Part shown: piece by piece, positions 1 through 10,600 of the stretch | How the letters are laid out: every line of letters begins with the position of its first letter | Numbering within the stretch: the first letter of the stretch is position 1 | Source: Runella aurantiaca | GTDB taxonomy: Bacteria; Bacteroidota; Bacteroidia; Cytophagales; Spirosomataceae | Assembly (NCBI RefSeq): GCF_003339505.1 | Contig: NZ_QPIW01000012.1 | Span: forward strand, 114,631-178,630 | Length of the DNA stretch: 64,000 bases | Reading direction: 5' to 3' | Program-made: the position numbers and the translations under genes | Notes under the pieces: generated by a model | The model's input: the letters and a program-made list of their open reading frames with translations, nothing else | The model's database searches: none | What the model was told of the DNA's origin: nothing

Positions 1-2
1 AC

Positions 3-2198
3 GTCAAAGGCGAAATGGGCGGCATTTGGCATCATCCCATCAAACTCATGGATGGTTTTGAGGCGAGCGTCACCGTCGACGATGCCACCGTAGCACTCAC
101 CAAGGCCGATACGTTTGTCAATTACCCATTTGGCAACAAACATATTTTCAATACTTTTTCAGAAAAAATAACCGTCGAACGCCTTCAATTTGTAGCCGAT
201 GGAAAAAGTGCGGTCTACGTCGAGTTTTTGGTCAAAAACAAGACCAACAATAAACTCAACGTGACGCTAGACCTCAAAGCTATTTCCAACCTCATGCCCG
301 TTTGGCTGGGTGAGCGCACCGGAATGGTGGACGGAAAAGATGCCGCGACCTTTCGTTCGGTGGACAATTTTTGGGTGGCCAAAGACGCCCTCAATCCGTG
401 GTATGCGGTGTATGGTTCTAGCATAAACGGCACACCCTCAAGTACTTCAGAAGTCAATCTCACCAAGCCCAATGTCTCAACGAGCCGCACCCAATACACC
501 TTTGAAATCGCGCCCAATGGCGTTTTTAGCTTTCCGTTGATTATTGCGGGGTCTTCAAAAAGCGAAGCCGAGGCCATACAGGCGTTTAAGGAAGTGCGCG
601 AAAATGCCTTTGCCTTGATTTCAAAAAAGAAAGCAAGATTTGAGCAAATCAATCAAAAATCCCGCATTACGCTCAACGACAAAGAACTTGAAACGGCGTT
701 TCGTTGGGTCAAATACAACACCGACTGGCTCATCGTCGACGTGGCGGACCAAGGTCGTGGCGTAAGTGCGGGCCTGCCCGATTATCCGTGGTGGTTTGGT
801 GGCGACATGGTCTACACCCTCAAAGGACTGATTGCTACTGGGCAAAAGTCGCTGACTTACAGCACGATTGACCTCATCCAGCGCATCTCCGAAAAGACCA
901 ACGGCAACGGCCGAATCGTCCATGAAGTATCTACTAATGGCGCGGTTTTTAACCCGGGCAACGTCAACGAAACCCCGCAATTTGTGTCCCTGATTTGGGA
1001 GGTGTTTTGCTGGACGGGCGACCGCGCATTTCTAAACAAATACTTTCTGGGCATTGAAAAAGGGCTAGATTGGCTCATCAAAGAAAACGACAAAGACGGC
1101 AATTCGCTGCCCGATGGATTTGGAATGATGGAGATTCACGGCATGAATTCCGAGATGATTGACGTAGCGGCCTACTCCCAAAAAGGTTTTGCCGATGCGG
1201 CCCAAATGGCGGCGATTTTGGGAAAGAATGCGTTGGCAAAAAGCTACCAAGACAAAGCAGACCTCATCAAAGCAAAAATCAATAAAGACTTTTGGGTGGA
1301 GGAATTTGGCTCATATGCTGATTTTATCGGCACCAAAGAACAAGCATTACACTTGGTTCAAGACGCCATCGTGCGCGCCGACACCCTCAAAAAACCTTGG
1401 GCCGTCAAAGAATTAAAAGACACAAAAACCAAAATTGAGACTTACGAAGCAGGACTAAAAAAGGGATTTGTGATGCACCACAACTGGGTCGTAAATACCC
1501 CGATGGAAATGGGCATTGCCGATAAAGAAAAGGCCATTGCAGCGTTGGAAACCGCTAAAAAATTCACCAATCCCTTCGGAATGTTTGTGACGGGAATCGA
1601 CCGCGACGAAACCGCTGGAACCGACGAAGGCTCTTTTGCCGCCGTATCCGACAAAAAAATATTTACCTACACGGGCGCCGTCATGACGCTACCCACGGGG
1701 GTACAAGCCGTGGCAGAAAACAACTACGGGCGTCCCAATGAGGCCTATAATTTGCTCAAAAAGATGACCAAATCGTTCAGTTACGCGTTTCCCGGCTCCA
1801 TTTATGAGGTTTCACCCGACTACGGTATGATGACCCAAGCTTGGAACATGTACGCTTTTGGGGAGCCCATCATCAAGCAGTTTTTTGGCATCAAACCCCT
1901 CGCCCACCAAAAAAAAATCAGGCTTTCGCCGCTGCTCCCTGCGGCATTGACGGAAGGAAAAGTTGAAAATGTGGCCGTCGGAACAAATGAAATTTCGGTG
2001 GTGTTCAAACAAACGACGGGCAGCGATACGTTTAATATCAACCAAAAATCAGCCGACTGGAATATTGTTTTGGCCCAGCCCAAAGGCAAATACACCCGAT
2101 GGATTTTGAATGGCAAACCAGTGCAACCTGACACCTTTGGTGACACAGAGCAGGTTTCAGTTTCGGGGAACACTGTTCGTTTTGAGCTTTTTAAATAA
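3..2198 (+). CDS. Glycogen-debranching-like glycosidase (six-hairpin fold), 5' end missing
   Basis: The reading frame is open to the left edge, so the N-terminus lies outside the window; the first in-frame ATG at 15 is probably internal. The protein resembles the amylo-alpha-1,6-glucosidase / glycogen-debranching family: a beta-sandwich-like N-terminal part, then an (alpha/alpha)6 barrel with the hallmark stretch GLPDYPWWFGGD (about residue 250), the acidic motifs IHGMNSEMIDVAAY and DRDETAGTDEGSFAAV, and a C-terminal PGSIYEVSPDYG segment. It would hydrolyse alpha-glucosidic bonds; the exact substrate cannot be read. The gene after it starts 18 bp downstream on the same strand, suggesting an operon. 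A GH15/GH63-like glucosidase of different specificity is the alternative. Confidence 0.75.
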   Translation, partial: VKGEMGGIWHHPIKLMDGFEASVTVDDATVALTKADTFVNYPFGNKHIFNTFSEKITVERLQFVADGKSAVYVEFLVKNKTNNKLNVTLDLKAISNLMPVWLGERTGMVDGKDAATFRSVDNFWVAKDALNPWYAVYGSSINGTPSSTSEVNLTKPNVSTSRTQYTFEIAPNGVFSFPLIIAGSSKSEAEAIQAFKEVRENAFALISKKKARFEQINQKSRITLNDKELETAFRWVKYNTDWLIVDVADQGRGVSAGLPDYPWWFGGDMVYTLKGLIATGQKSLTYSTIDLIQRISEKTNGNGRIVHEVSTNGAVFNPGNVNETPQFVSLIWEVFCWTGDRAFLNKYFLGIEKGLDWLIKENDKDGNSLPDGFGMMEIHGMNSEMIDVAAYSQKGFADAAQMAAILGKNALAKSYQDKADLIKAKINKDFWVEEFGSYADFIGTKEQALHLVQDAIVRADTLKKPWAVKELKDTKTKIETYEAGLKKGFVMHHNWVVNTPMEMGIADKEKAIAALETAKKFTNPFGMFVTGIDRDETAGTDEGSFAAVSDKKIFTYTGAVMTLPTGVQAVAENNYGRPNEAYNLLKKMTKSFSYAFPGSIYEVSPDYGMMTQAWNMYAFGEPIIKQFFGIKPLAHQKKIRLSPLLPAALTEGKVENVAVGTNEISVVFKQTTGSDTFNINQKSADWNIVLAQPKGKYTRWILNGKPVQPDTFGDTEQVSVSGNTVRFELFK

Positions 2199-2216
2199 AA
2201 ACACAGCCACTAGAAA

Positions 2217-2516
2217 ATGGACAACGCTCAAAACAAGGACCTGATTTTACGGGAAAAACTGGCCATCCAACGAACAATTTTGGCCAATCAATCCACTTTT
2301 TTGTCATTTTTGCGCACGTCCATGTATTTTCTGGTGGCTGGACTGAGCATGAAAAGTCTGTTGAAAATAGAAAGCGCTTTGTCCATTCAAATCCTCTTCT
2401 TTGGGTGTTCTTTCATCCTTCTCACCGTGGGTACCATTAACTATTTCAGGCAAAGCAAAAAAATAAAGGAAAGTGAAATCCACATTGGCAATTACAAAAA
2501 AGAGCATCTCGAATAA
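2217..2516 (+). CDS. DUF202 family small membrane protein
   Basis: This 99-residue protein has an N-terminal LAIQRTILANQSTFLSFLRT stretch, which matches the DUF202/YidH pattern of a charged amphipathic segment ending in R-T-x-x-x-F, followed by two hydrophobic segments (about residues 35-52 and 58-77) and a basic, soluble tail. Family function is unknown; it is expected in the inner membrane. It lies 18 bp after the debranching-like gene and 11 bp before the acetyltransferase, so the three are probably co-transcribed. Confidence 0.75.
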   Translation: MDNAQNKDLILREKLAIQRTILANQSTFLSFLRTSMYFLVAGLSMKSLLKIESALSIQILFFGCSFILLTVGTINYFRQSKKIKESEIHIGNYKKEHLE

Positions 2517-2527
2517 ATACCAATCCA

Positions 2528-2983
2528 ATGGAGATAAGACAATACAACAGTGCTGATCAAGAACAGATTATCCAACTCTTACGGCTCAACACCCCAGAAT
2601 ACTTTTCGCCCGACGAGGAAGATGATTTAGTGTATTATTTAGCGCACCACGTCGAATATTATTACGTGGTGGAAAAAGACGGCGTAGTGGTTGGTTGCGG
2701 CGGCATCAATCTCGCCGACGACGGCATCACGGCCAAAATCTCTTGGGATATTGTACATCCTGACTATCAAGGAAAAGGCATTGGCAGCGCTTTGACAAAG
2801 TACCGAATCGAACGAATCAAGGAAATGGAAGGGATAAAAACCATTTCGGTCCGAACATCGCAACTGGTGTATCCTTTTTATCAAAAATTCGGTCTCGAAC
2901 TCAAAGAAATTGTGGAAGATTTTTGGGCCGAAGGCTTCGATATGTACCGCATGGAATGTGATTTAGCAACGACCCAACCCTAA
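2528..2983 (+). CDS. GNAT family N-acetyltransferase
   Basis: This 151-residue single-domain protein has the acetyl-CoA-binding signature of the GNAT fold: IVHPDYQGKGIGSALTKYRI (about residues 75-94, the R/Q-x-x-G-x-G/A loop) after a GCGGINL beta strand. The C-terminal VYPFYQKFGLEL segment is the typical GNAT Y-x-x-x-G-F/L motif. It would transfer an acetyl group from acetyl-CoA to an unidentified amine. Eleven bases separate it from the DUF202 gene, and a strong palindrome follows its stop codon. Confidence 0.85.
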   Translation: MEIRQYNSADQEQIIQLLRLNTPEYFSPDEEDDLVYYLAHHVEYYYVVEKDGVVVGCGGINLADDGITAKISWDIVHPDYQGKGIGSALTKYRIERIKEMEGIKTISVRTSQLVYPFYQKFGLELKEIVEDFWAEGFDMYRMECDLATTQP

Positions 2984-2993
2984 ACTTACTCAT

Positions 2994-3037
2994 GCAAAGT
3001 CGCCGAGAACAGACTCTTTGCGTCTCGGCGACTTTGC
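2994..3037. repeat. 15-bp perfect inverted repeat between convergent genes
   Basis: Arms at 2994-3008 and 3023-3037 are perfect reverse complements (GCAAAGTCGCCGAGA), with a 14-base loop that itself contains CTTTGCG. It sits between the convergent acetyltransferase and amidohydrolase genes and could act as a bidirectional terminator, although the T tract is short. The CTTTGCG/CGCAAAG core with CGGCGA is reminiscent of REP-like intergenic palindromes. Confidence 0.7.
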
Positions 3038-3052
3038 GTGAAAAAATGCGGC

Positions 3053-6034
3053 TTAAGGCCGTTTCAACAACTCTTCCAACGTATATATTTTTCCATTGAC
3101 AAGCACGTAGCGTACGCGCTGCGCGTCACGAATATTTTGGAGTGGGTTGCCCTCTACGATGCTGATATTGGCAATTTTTCCTACTTCCAACGTTCCCAAA
3201 TCTTTATCAACATTGAGGCTTTTTGCGGCATTAATCATCGAGGTTTGTAAGGCTTGAAAGGGCGTAAATCCACTTTCTACATAACTCCAAAGCTCTACGT
3301 GCAAGCTCGTGCCGTAGGGCATAATAGGCGAATCCGTGCCGCTCGTGATGCGCGCCCCGCTGTCCAGAAGTCGCTTGGCAACTTTGCCCGAATTGGCATA
3401 ATTCAGCACAATGGCCGAAGGTTGGCTTTTCATCTGTTGGGCCGTTTCCAGCATCCCAGTGCGGTAGTAAGCAGGATACAATTGCCGAAACTGCGGCGTA
3501 TCAAACAGGCTCGTATCTCTCGTAATGGTGCTCCAATACCCGCCCGAAAGCGCCAATGTAGGCGTAATCACCATTTTTGACTGACTGATGATTTGCACTA
3601 CATCTTCATAGCTATGGGCCGTTGAGGTCAGCTTGGGCGAATACCCCCGGCGACTCGTAGCGCCGAGGTGCTCCACCGCATCCACGCCGTACCGAGCGGC
3701 AGGAAAAATCTCGTGCGACGATATAGTCATGCCGTTTTGGTGGGCGTATTCGGTGATTTTTTGCTGCCATTCATCGGGCATCCGCACGTAGGTTTTGATA
3801 AGGTCGTAGCCCAATCGGTTGGCGCGGTTGAGTTCGAGTTTAAGCTGTGCTTCCGAGCCGATGGCCGTGGCCATGTTGTAATAAATGCGACCGCCGTCGG
3901 TGAGGGCCCCCGTCAAAAAGTGAAACGGCCCGGGGCGTCTGCCGCTGTGCCATGCTTCGCGCTGCTCTACGGCATCATAAGGGTCAGAACCCGGCTCGCG
4001 CACCGTCGTAATGCCATAAGCCAGCCAAATCCGTCCCGTTTTTTCGCCAAACTGCGCATCGAGGTGAGAATGTGTTTCAAACAACCCGGGCATCACAGTC
4101 AGGTTGGACGCATCCACTTTGCGGTAATTGGCGGGGTAATTAGTGCGGTGCGGTTGAATCGCTTTGATGCGACTATCTTCCACCACCAAGTCGACGTTGG
4201 TAAGTAATTTTTCATTTTTTCCGTCAAACAACCGCCCCGCATGAATCACGACGGTGCCTTTGGGCTTGGCATTGGTCCACGTCAAGTCGAGCGGAATATC
4301 CTGCTTGCTTGTGTCGGCGAGGGCTACTTTCCGCAGGTGGTCGGTGGCCACGTACACCAACGATTTTGAATCACCCGTCCACGTAGGTGCTTCGGCCAAC
4401 TCCGACGTAACGGCGCGGGGTTGACCCTTAAATTGACCATCTTCGTTGACATCAATGACCCACAGCAAAGCGTCTTTGACGTAGGCCAGTTTGGTGCCAT
4501 CGGGCGACCAAATCGGGCCGTTGCGGTAGCGCATCGCGGGGGTTTGGTAGGGTATGGGCGTATCGAAACTAACCGCTTGTCCGCTTTCGGAATTGACCAA
4601 TAAAAACTTACTTACCCCTTCGCGAAACTTGGAAGAATACGCTTCCAACGCCGCCAGCAACACGTATTTCCCATTCGGCGACCACGAAGGTTGCCCTGGC
4701 TGAAACATAGGTTTGTAGACCGCTTTGGTCACATTGGTGGTCAAATCCATGATTTGTAGCACCGTTCCTACGGCCAGCGTATTACGCAGGCCCTGTTTCA
4801 TAAACGCAATCTTTTTACCGTCGGCCAACCACGAACCCTGAAATTCATCGTCGGCGGTTTGGGTCAATTGAGTGATTTTTCGGGTCGAAAGCTCTAACGT
4901 GTACAAATCCATGTTGCCCGTTCGGTCGGCGGAAAAGAGTAGCTTTTTTCCATCTGGCGACCACGCTAAGTCGGTTTCATAATACACATCGTCAGTCAGC
5001 TTTACCGGTTTAGGTAGGCCAATCGTCAGCAGCCACACATCACCGAGCGCAATAAAAGCCACCTGCTTGCCATCAGGCGATACCACTGGGCTACGAATGC
5101 CTTTTACTGTTTTTAAAGAAGGGCCATCAAAATCATAAGTTTTTCGTTGATACACGGGCGTACTGACCGTCATCGTCACCTGAAACGGCACTTCTACGCT
5201 GCCGCCATCTTCGGCACCACGCCGCTTGATTTTTCCGTCAGTGGTGTACAAAATACTCCCGTTGGCCTCCCACGCCGCCCGAAAAGGAAACACATCATCG
5301 CCTGTTTTGCTCAACGGAACAATTTTGCCCGTTGCCACTTCGACCGACAACAGCGAAGTTTCGGCAACAGTCAATAATTGGTAACTAATCCATTTACCAT
5401 CTCTGCTCCATGCTGGCGCACTCGGCGTGCCTTTTCCCGCTGGAGCCAGCAATTTTTCAGTACCATCCTCCAACAGCAGATAAATACCCGCGCCATTGGC
5501 CCGACTTGACGCAAAAGTCAATGTCTTGCCATCGGGCGAATAAGCAGGGGTATAATCGTGCTCCAAATGAGTGGTGAGGGCGGTAGCGGTACCCGTTGAA
5601 AGGTCAATTTTCCAGATGTCATAATTTCCCTTTCGGTCCGAAGAACAAACAATGCTTTTGCTATCGGGTGCCCAGAAAGGTTCGCGGTGGTCGTAGGGGC
5701 CAGAGGTATGTTGTTTGAGGTCTTTTCCTTCTTTATTTACACTCCAAATATGGTACGTGCCTCCCCGATACGACTGAAAAGCAACCCGTTGCCCATCGGG
5801 ACTCCAGCAAGGTTGGCGGTCGTCGCCCATGCCGTCGGTCAGTGATTTAGCCACTCCGCCTTTGGCGGAAAGCGTGTAAATGGTTCCCTGCAAATCAATG
5901 GCAATGGTTTGGCCGTCGGGCGAGAGCGCCATCGCCATATTGGTTCCTTCATTGACCGTAATTTGTTTGGAATCAAGACGCTGGGCCGCGACGTGCATCG
6001 AAAAAAATAAAAATGCGATGGTATAAAATTTCAT
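3053..6034 (-). CDS. Secreted amidohydrolase with N-terminal TolB-like propeller
   Basis: The start is set at 6034, because the sequence from there begins MKFYTIAFLFFSMHVAAQ, a clean signal peptide; a longer in-frame start at 6112 would bury it. The mature protein (993 residues including the signal) has about ten PD40/WD40-like blades, recognisable by repeated W-S-P-D-G-K elements over residues ~30-600, then a metal-dependent amidohydrolase domain: GLFETHSHLD (HxH metal ligands), SSHEIFPAARYGVDAVEHLG and SGTDSPIMPYG (catalytic Asp). It probably cleaves an amide or peptide-like substrate in the periplasm. It is the last gene of a SusC-SusD-amidohydrolase series, so the substrate may be what that SusCD pair imports. 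Confidence 0.85.
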   Translation of the reverse strand: MKFYTIAFLFFSMHVAAQRLDSKQITVNEGTNMAMALSPDGQTIAIDLQGTIYTLSAKGGVAKSLTDGMGDDRQPCWSPDGQRVAFQSYRGGTYHIWSVNKEGKDLKQHTSGPYDHREPFWAPDSKSIVCSSDRKGNYDIWKIDLSTGTATALTTHLEHDYTPAYSPDGKTLTFASSRANGAGIYLLLEDGTEKLLAPAGKGTPSAPAWSRDGKWISYQLLTVAETSLLSVEVATGKIVPLSKTGDDVFPFRAAWEANGSILYTTDGKIKRRGAEDGGSVEVPFQVTMTVSTPVYQRKTYDFDGPSLKTVKGIRSPVVSPDGKQVAFIALGDVWLLTIGLPKPVKLTDDVYYETDLAWSPDGKKLLFSADRTGNMDLYTLELSTRKITQLTQTADDEFQGSWLADGKKIAFMKQGLRNTLAVGTVLQIMDLTTNVTKAVYKPMFQPGQPSWSPNGKYVLLAALEAYSSKFREGVSKFLLVNSESGQAVSFDTPIPYQTPAMRYRNGPIWSPDGTKLAYVKDALLWVIDVNEDGQFKGQPRAVTSELAEAPTWTGDSKSLVYVATDHLRKVALADTSKQDIPLDLTWTNAKPKGTVVIHAGRLFDGKNEKLLTNVDLVVEDSRIKAIQPHRTNYPANYRKVDASNLTVMPGLFETHSHLDAQFGEKTGRIWLAYGITTVREPGSDPYDAVEQREAWHSGRRPGPFHFLTGALTDGGRIYYNMATAIGSEAQLKLELNRANRLGYDLIKTYVRMPDEWQQKITEYAHQNGMTISSHEIFPAARYGVDAVEHLGATSRRGYSPKLTSTAHSYEDVVQIISQSKMVITPTLALSGGYWSTITRDTSLFDTPQFRQLYPAYYRTGMLETAQQMKSQPSAIVLNYANSGKVAKRLLDSGARITSGTDSPIMPYGTSLHVELWSYVESGFTPFQALQTSMINAAKSLNVDKDLGTLEVGKIANISIVEGNPLQNIRDAQRVRYVLVNGKIYTLEELLKRP

Positions 6035-6147
6035 TTGCAGCAGGTTAAGATACGGAGAATAAAAAGGTTTGGGTGGAAACACGTTTGCCCATTTACTGGG
6101 CTGAATCAGCAAAGGGGCAAACGTTCCTAAACTACGAATAAAAAAGC

Positions 6148-7611
6148 TTATTTATAAATTGCCATTGCGTCAAAAACCCCCGGTACGGGTTTGGGTGAAA
6201 GCGGATTTCCGTTGATTTCGTTTTGCGAATAGATAAAACGCATCGGCAATTTATCCCCCGCGTTGGGAGTCAACTTTATCCCTGTTGGGCTGGTGCGATT
6301 GCGGCGTTCATCGTTCCAACCGATGGTTTGACAATAAAAAGCCACGTAGCGTTCTTCCAAAATTTCCCGCATGAGCGCATCATTTTGGGCAATTCCGTCG
6401 GTATTTTCCATGCCTCCTTTTACAAAATCAGCTTCTGCATAAGGCAGGTATTTATACGAAAAATTGGCCGCTGTCACGCTATTTATGTAGCCGCCACCCG
6501 TGTTCATAAACGCCCGGTATTCGTTCAGATACGCGAGTGCATCCGCAAAACTGCCCGCCCGTAGGGCCATTTCGGCCTGAGTTAGTTTATTTTCCTGAAA
6601 CGTCACCAACGGAAACGCCGCATCTACGCTCATAAAACCTACCTGCGTAGCCCGTTTTTGGGTATTCGGCTCCACGCGATTGGGCACGTTGACCCCCTGA
6701 CGCAAATAATAAAAATTAAAACGGGCCGTTTCGTCGGTTTTGGCATTGCCCCGGTAGGTGGTGGTGAGCGTTGGGTCAATCAGTTTTAACAAATGACAAG
6801 GAGCATTGGCTTTAGTAACGGCCGCCCCATCGCCAATCCTACTCACTGCTAAGAAGTTATAAATAAAATTTTGATTTTGCCCCTGAATAGCCCCGTGCGG
6901 CATGTACATGGAATTGGTGGCTTTGCTTACGCCTTTTGCCGCCGCGGCCGCCGCCAATGGGTACTCTTTGGTATCGGTATAAAACCGGGCTTTGAGCGTG
7001 TAGGCCACTTCAATCCACTTTTTTGGGTCCCCACCCAGCAGCACATCCGTGCCAGCACGCGGTACGCCCACGCCCGTTTCGAGGTCTTTGATGGCTTCGT
7101 CCAGCAGTTTTTGCACACCAGCGTAGACTTCGGTTTGGGTGTCATATTTTGCATTCGGAAATTCTTCCAATTGAGCCGCCTGCGAAAAAGGAATATCTCC
7201 GTAGAGCGAAGTCATGGTTCCCATGTTGTGGGCCATCAGTACTTTGGTCATTCCCGCCAATACCTTGACGCCCTGCGGTTCAATTTTGGCCAACAACAGG
7301 CGTGCATTGCGGTGAATACCGTAGTAGCTGCTGCTCCACATGCCGTCAAAATAAGAACCCGCCACATTGTAAACGTGAAAATCGGCCCATTGACGGTCGT
7401 AACCGAAATAATAGCCGCTCCAAATACTCGACAAAAGCGAGTTGTAGCCTTCGTGTACCGAGGCCGCGGCCAACTCAATGCCCGTAAACATCAACTCGGC
7501 GGGCGCATCGGTCGGGTTGTTCAAATCATCGTTCAGGTTACTCACAAGGGAGTCGCAGGCCGTCAGGGATAACGTGATGGCAAGTGCGGCGGTGGAAATA
7601 TATTTTTTCAT
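6148..7611 (-). CDS. SusD/RagB-like outer-membrane lipoprotein
   Basis: It is a 487-residue protein with a lipoprotein signal peptide ending at SLTAC (lipid-modified Cys about residue 19), followed by DDLNNPTDAP, typical of the SusD-like_2 family. SusD proteins are surface-exposed helical lipoproteins that cap a SusC barrel and capture the ligand. The C-terminus contains the family-style ILEERYVAFYCQTIGWNDERR segment. It lies 51 bp downstream of the SusC gene and 113 bp upstream of the amidohydrolase start, all on the minus strand, so the three are best read as one uptake and processing operon. Confidence 0.9.
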   Translation of the reverse strand: MKKYISTAALAITLSLTACDSLVSNLNDDLNNPTDAPAELMFTGIELAAASVHEGYNSLLSSIWSGYYFGYDRQWADFHVYNVAGSYFDGMWSSSYYGIHRNARLLLAKIEPQGVKVLAGMTKVLMAHNMGTMTSLYGDIPFSQAAQLEEFPNAKYDTQTEVYAGVQKLLDEAIKDLETGVGVPRAGTDVLLGGDPKKWIEVAYTLKARFYTDTKEYPLAAAAAAKGVSKATNSMYMPHGAIQGQNQNFIYNFLAVSRIGDGAAVTKANAPCHLLKLIDPTLTTTYRGNAKTDETARFNFYYLRQGVNVPNRVEPNTQKRATQVGFMSVDAAFPLVTFQENKLTQAEMALRAGSFADALAYLNEYRAFMNTGGGYINSVTAANFSYKYLPYAEADFVKGGMENTDGIAQNDALMREILEERYVAFYCQTIGWNDERRNRTSPTGIKLTPNAGDKLPMRFIYSQNEINGNPLSPKPVPGVFDAMAIYK

Positions 7612-7662
7612 TTTTTTGTCATTTTGGAGATTAAAAATCCGAAAGGCAGGTATCTGTATTTA

Positions 7663-10600
7663 TCAGTAATTGATTCTGACCGAAAAAACGACCGATTTAG
7701 AGCCTGGGTTGTTGAAATAATCTTGACCACGACCGTTGCCAGTACCATTGAGCGACGTTTCGGGATCAATACCTACTACATCCGTCCAAAGCAATAAATT
7801 ACGCCCCGTAGCCGACACGCTAATCGAACCCAATTTGAGTTTTTCTTTCAACCAAGGGCTGCGCCAGTTGTAGGCAAGGGTAGCCTCTCGGAGTCGGGTC
7901 CAACTGCCATCTACCATGAATTGTTCCTGTAAAGCACTGAATCCCTGCCCCAAAGTGGTGTACCAAGCTTGATCCAGCAATACAGGCCCTGCGCCGAAAT
8001 CCTGAATATTGCCGCGTACGGCACTACCCGCTTCAAACATTTTTCCGTCGTAGTTTTTGAGGCCGCCGGCGGGAATCGTCACTTCATTTCCTACGTCGGC
8101 GTGTGTACCGAAATTATAGAGTACAGATTGGGTATTGGGCGCGAATGTTGAGCCTTGGAAGGTTTCAAAAAGCACATTGAGAGAGAAGTTTTTGTAATTG
8201 ACATTGGTTCCGAAACCTGCGCGGTATTTGGGGTTAGGATCACCAATCACGCCGTAGGTAGGTGCCAATTGCGGAAAGCCGTTGGCGTTCAAATCTAATG
8301 ACCCGTCGGCCTTACGGAGATACGTACCGCCATAAAGCGCTGATAATGAATAGCCAACTTTAGCTACTGAGCTAGTAAGCGTGCTAAATCCTCCCAAAAC
8401 AATCTGGTCGGTTCCCGCCAAATCTTCCACCCGGTTTATGTTCTGGCTGATGTTTCCAATGAGTTGAATATCAAGCGCTCCTTGGCGAAATACCTCGGCC
8501 GACACTTCGCCTTCCCAGCCTTTGTTAGACATGGTTCCAGCATTGGTGTAACGACTCGTAAAACCCGTACTCGGCGCGGCGGCCACTTCCAGCAGCAGGT
8601 CTTTGATGGTATTGCGGTAATACGTAAATCCCAACGAAAGACGGTCTCTAAAAAAGCGCATATCGCTTCCGATTTCCCACTCCGTTTTACGTTCGGGGCG
8701 CAAAAAAGCATCTCCCTGTTGTGACGACTGCACAAAAGCACCGTTGCCATACGCCACTCCGCTGGCAGTACCACCCCAGCCCCCAGAAAACTCCGCCGTC
8801 ACAAAATCGGTCGTACTTCTGTACGGTTGCGGCTGCACTCCCACGACGCCGTAAGACCCGCGAAGTTTGCCAAAACTCAACCAACCGATTTCTCGCAGCG
8901 GATCTAGTTTGGTAAACTGCCACGCCACATCTACCGAAGGATACAGAAAGGTTCGGTCGGTTTTTTCACCAAACGGTGAGCCCGACTCCGCTGCCGCACC
9001 GAGGTTCAGATAAACTTGATCGTAAAATCCAAAATTGGCAGTGCTGTAAAGTCGTGTGGTACGAATCCGACGCTCTTCGTCAAAAGGAGTGCGGTTGGCT
9101 GCCGTGGAGTTGCTGGCATCCATCGGGCCATTCGGAATCAAAAAGTTAACCATTGAATAGCCCAGATTTAGAAAATCACGATTGTTGACGTTCCAGCCCA
9201 AAATATACGTCCCCGAAATATTGGGCGTAATGTCTTTCACGGCGCGGGCTATCACGTCAAAGTTAAGCTCGGTTTCTTTAAACATCTCTTCGGTATAACT
9301 TCCCGTGAATGCACTCCCTGCCGAGCCTACTGGATAATAACTTTTGCGCGTATCGGTATAGGAATCTACCCCTCCGCGTGCTTTCAACTCAAACCATTTC
9401 TGCGGCTTGAAACTGATTTCGGTGGCGGTGATAAAACGGTCGACGAGCGTAGGGTTTTGCAACTCATTGATCACCCACAACGGCGAATCATAAATAGGAT
9501 TATCGTTGCCCAAATAGCGGCGATAAGACCGCTGACGCAAAATCGGGGCGGCCGTTGGGGAAGAATAGTAATAGCCTTTGTAATCTGTATCGTCAAAATC
9601 AGGCGGCGTGCGCACCATCCCCAAGTAAAGTCCATTGACGTTTGACCCTGTCTGGATTCGATTCGATTTAGATTTAACGTAAGAAGTCTTGGTAGAAAGC
9701 GAAAGCATATCCCCAAACTTACGGTCGGCATTGAGGCGGAAGGTAGTCCGGCGATAGTCGCTTTGCCCGCGAATAATTCCTTTTTGGTTCAGGTCACCCA
9801 CGCTCAAATAATAGGTTCCCTGCTCATTGCCACCGCTGAGGCTTACGTTGTTATCCACAAAATACCCCGTCCTGAACACCTGATTGATTCGTTGGTCGTT
9901 GTAGGTTTCTTTGGAGTTTTTTTTCGTAATCGGATAATGCTTCGTGCCATCCAAAGCTTCAAAATACTGTCCCGTGGTGTTGAATTCATCGGCGGCACCC
10001 GAACGGTTTTCGATTTTATCCCCCCAAGAATTGGAGGCCGTAGGACTAAAAACCCCATTGACCCCCTGCCCATATTTATCTTGCATGGGGTGCAAAAGAT
10101 TCACTTTATCAATGGAAACCGACGAGCTGAACGAAATATCAACTTTGTTGCTGTTGCGACCTTTTTTGGTCGTAATCACCATCACCCCATTGGCCGCACG
10201 CGAGCCCCACAGAGAGGCAGCGGCGGCTCCTTTCAGAATCTGCACATCCGCAATATCATTGGGATTCAGGTCATTAAGCCGCGACTGTTGGCGTACCCCA
10301 CCAGCCGATTCACCGATGCTGCTATTGCTCATCGGAATCCCGTCAATAATCACCAAAGGTTGATTATCGCCAGTGATGGTGCTTTGCCCGCGTATTTGGA
10401 TGTACGAACCTGCGCCCGGGTCGCCTGATGAGCGGGAGATTTGAACACCCGCGGCTCGACCCGCGAGACCGTTAATAACACCCGTTTCGCCCGTTCGGGC
10501 AATCGCCACGCCCGTTACTTTGGAGGAGGTCGCGCCCTGAATGTCTTTGTTTTGCTCAAAACCCAACGCAGTCACGGTCACTTCCATGAGCTGTTTGGTA

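Noticed and set aside
9763..10428. 221-codon plus-strand frame
   Set aside because: It lies fully within the SusC coding region on the opposite strand and has no recognisable domain.
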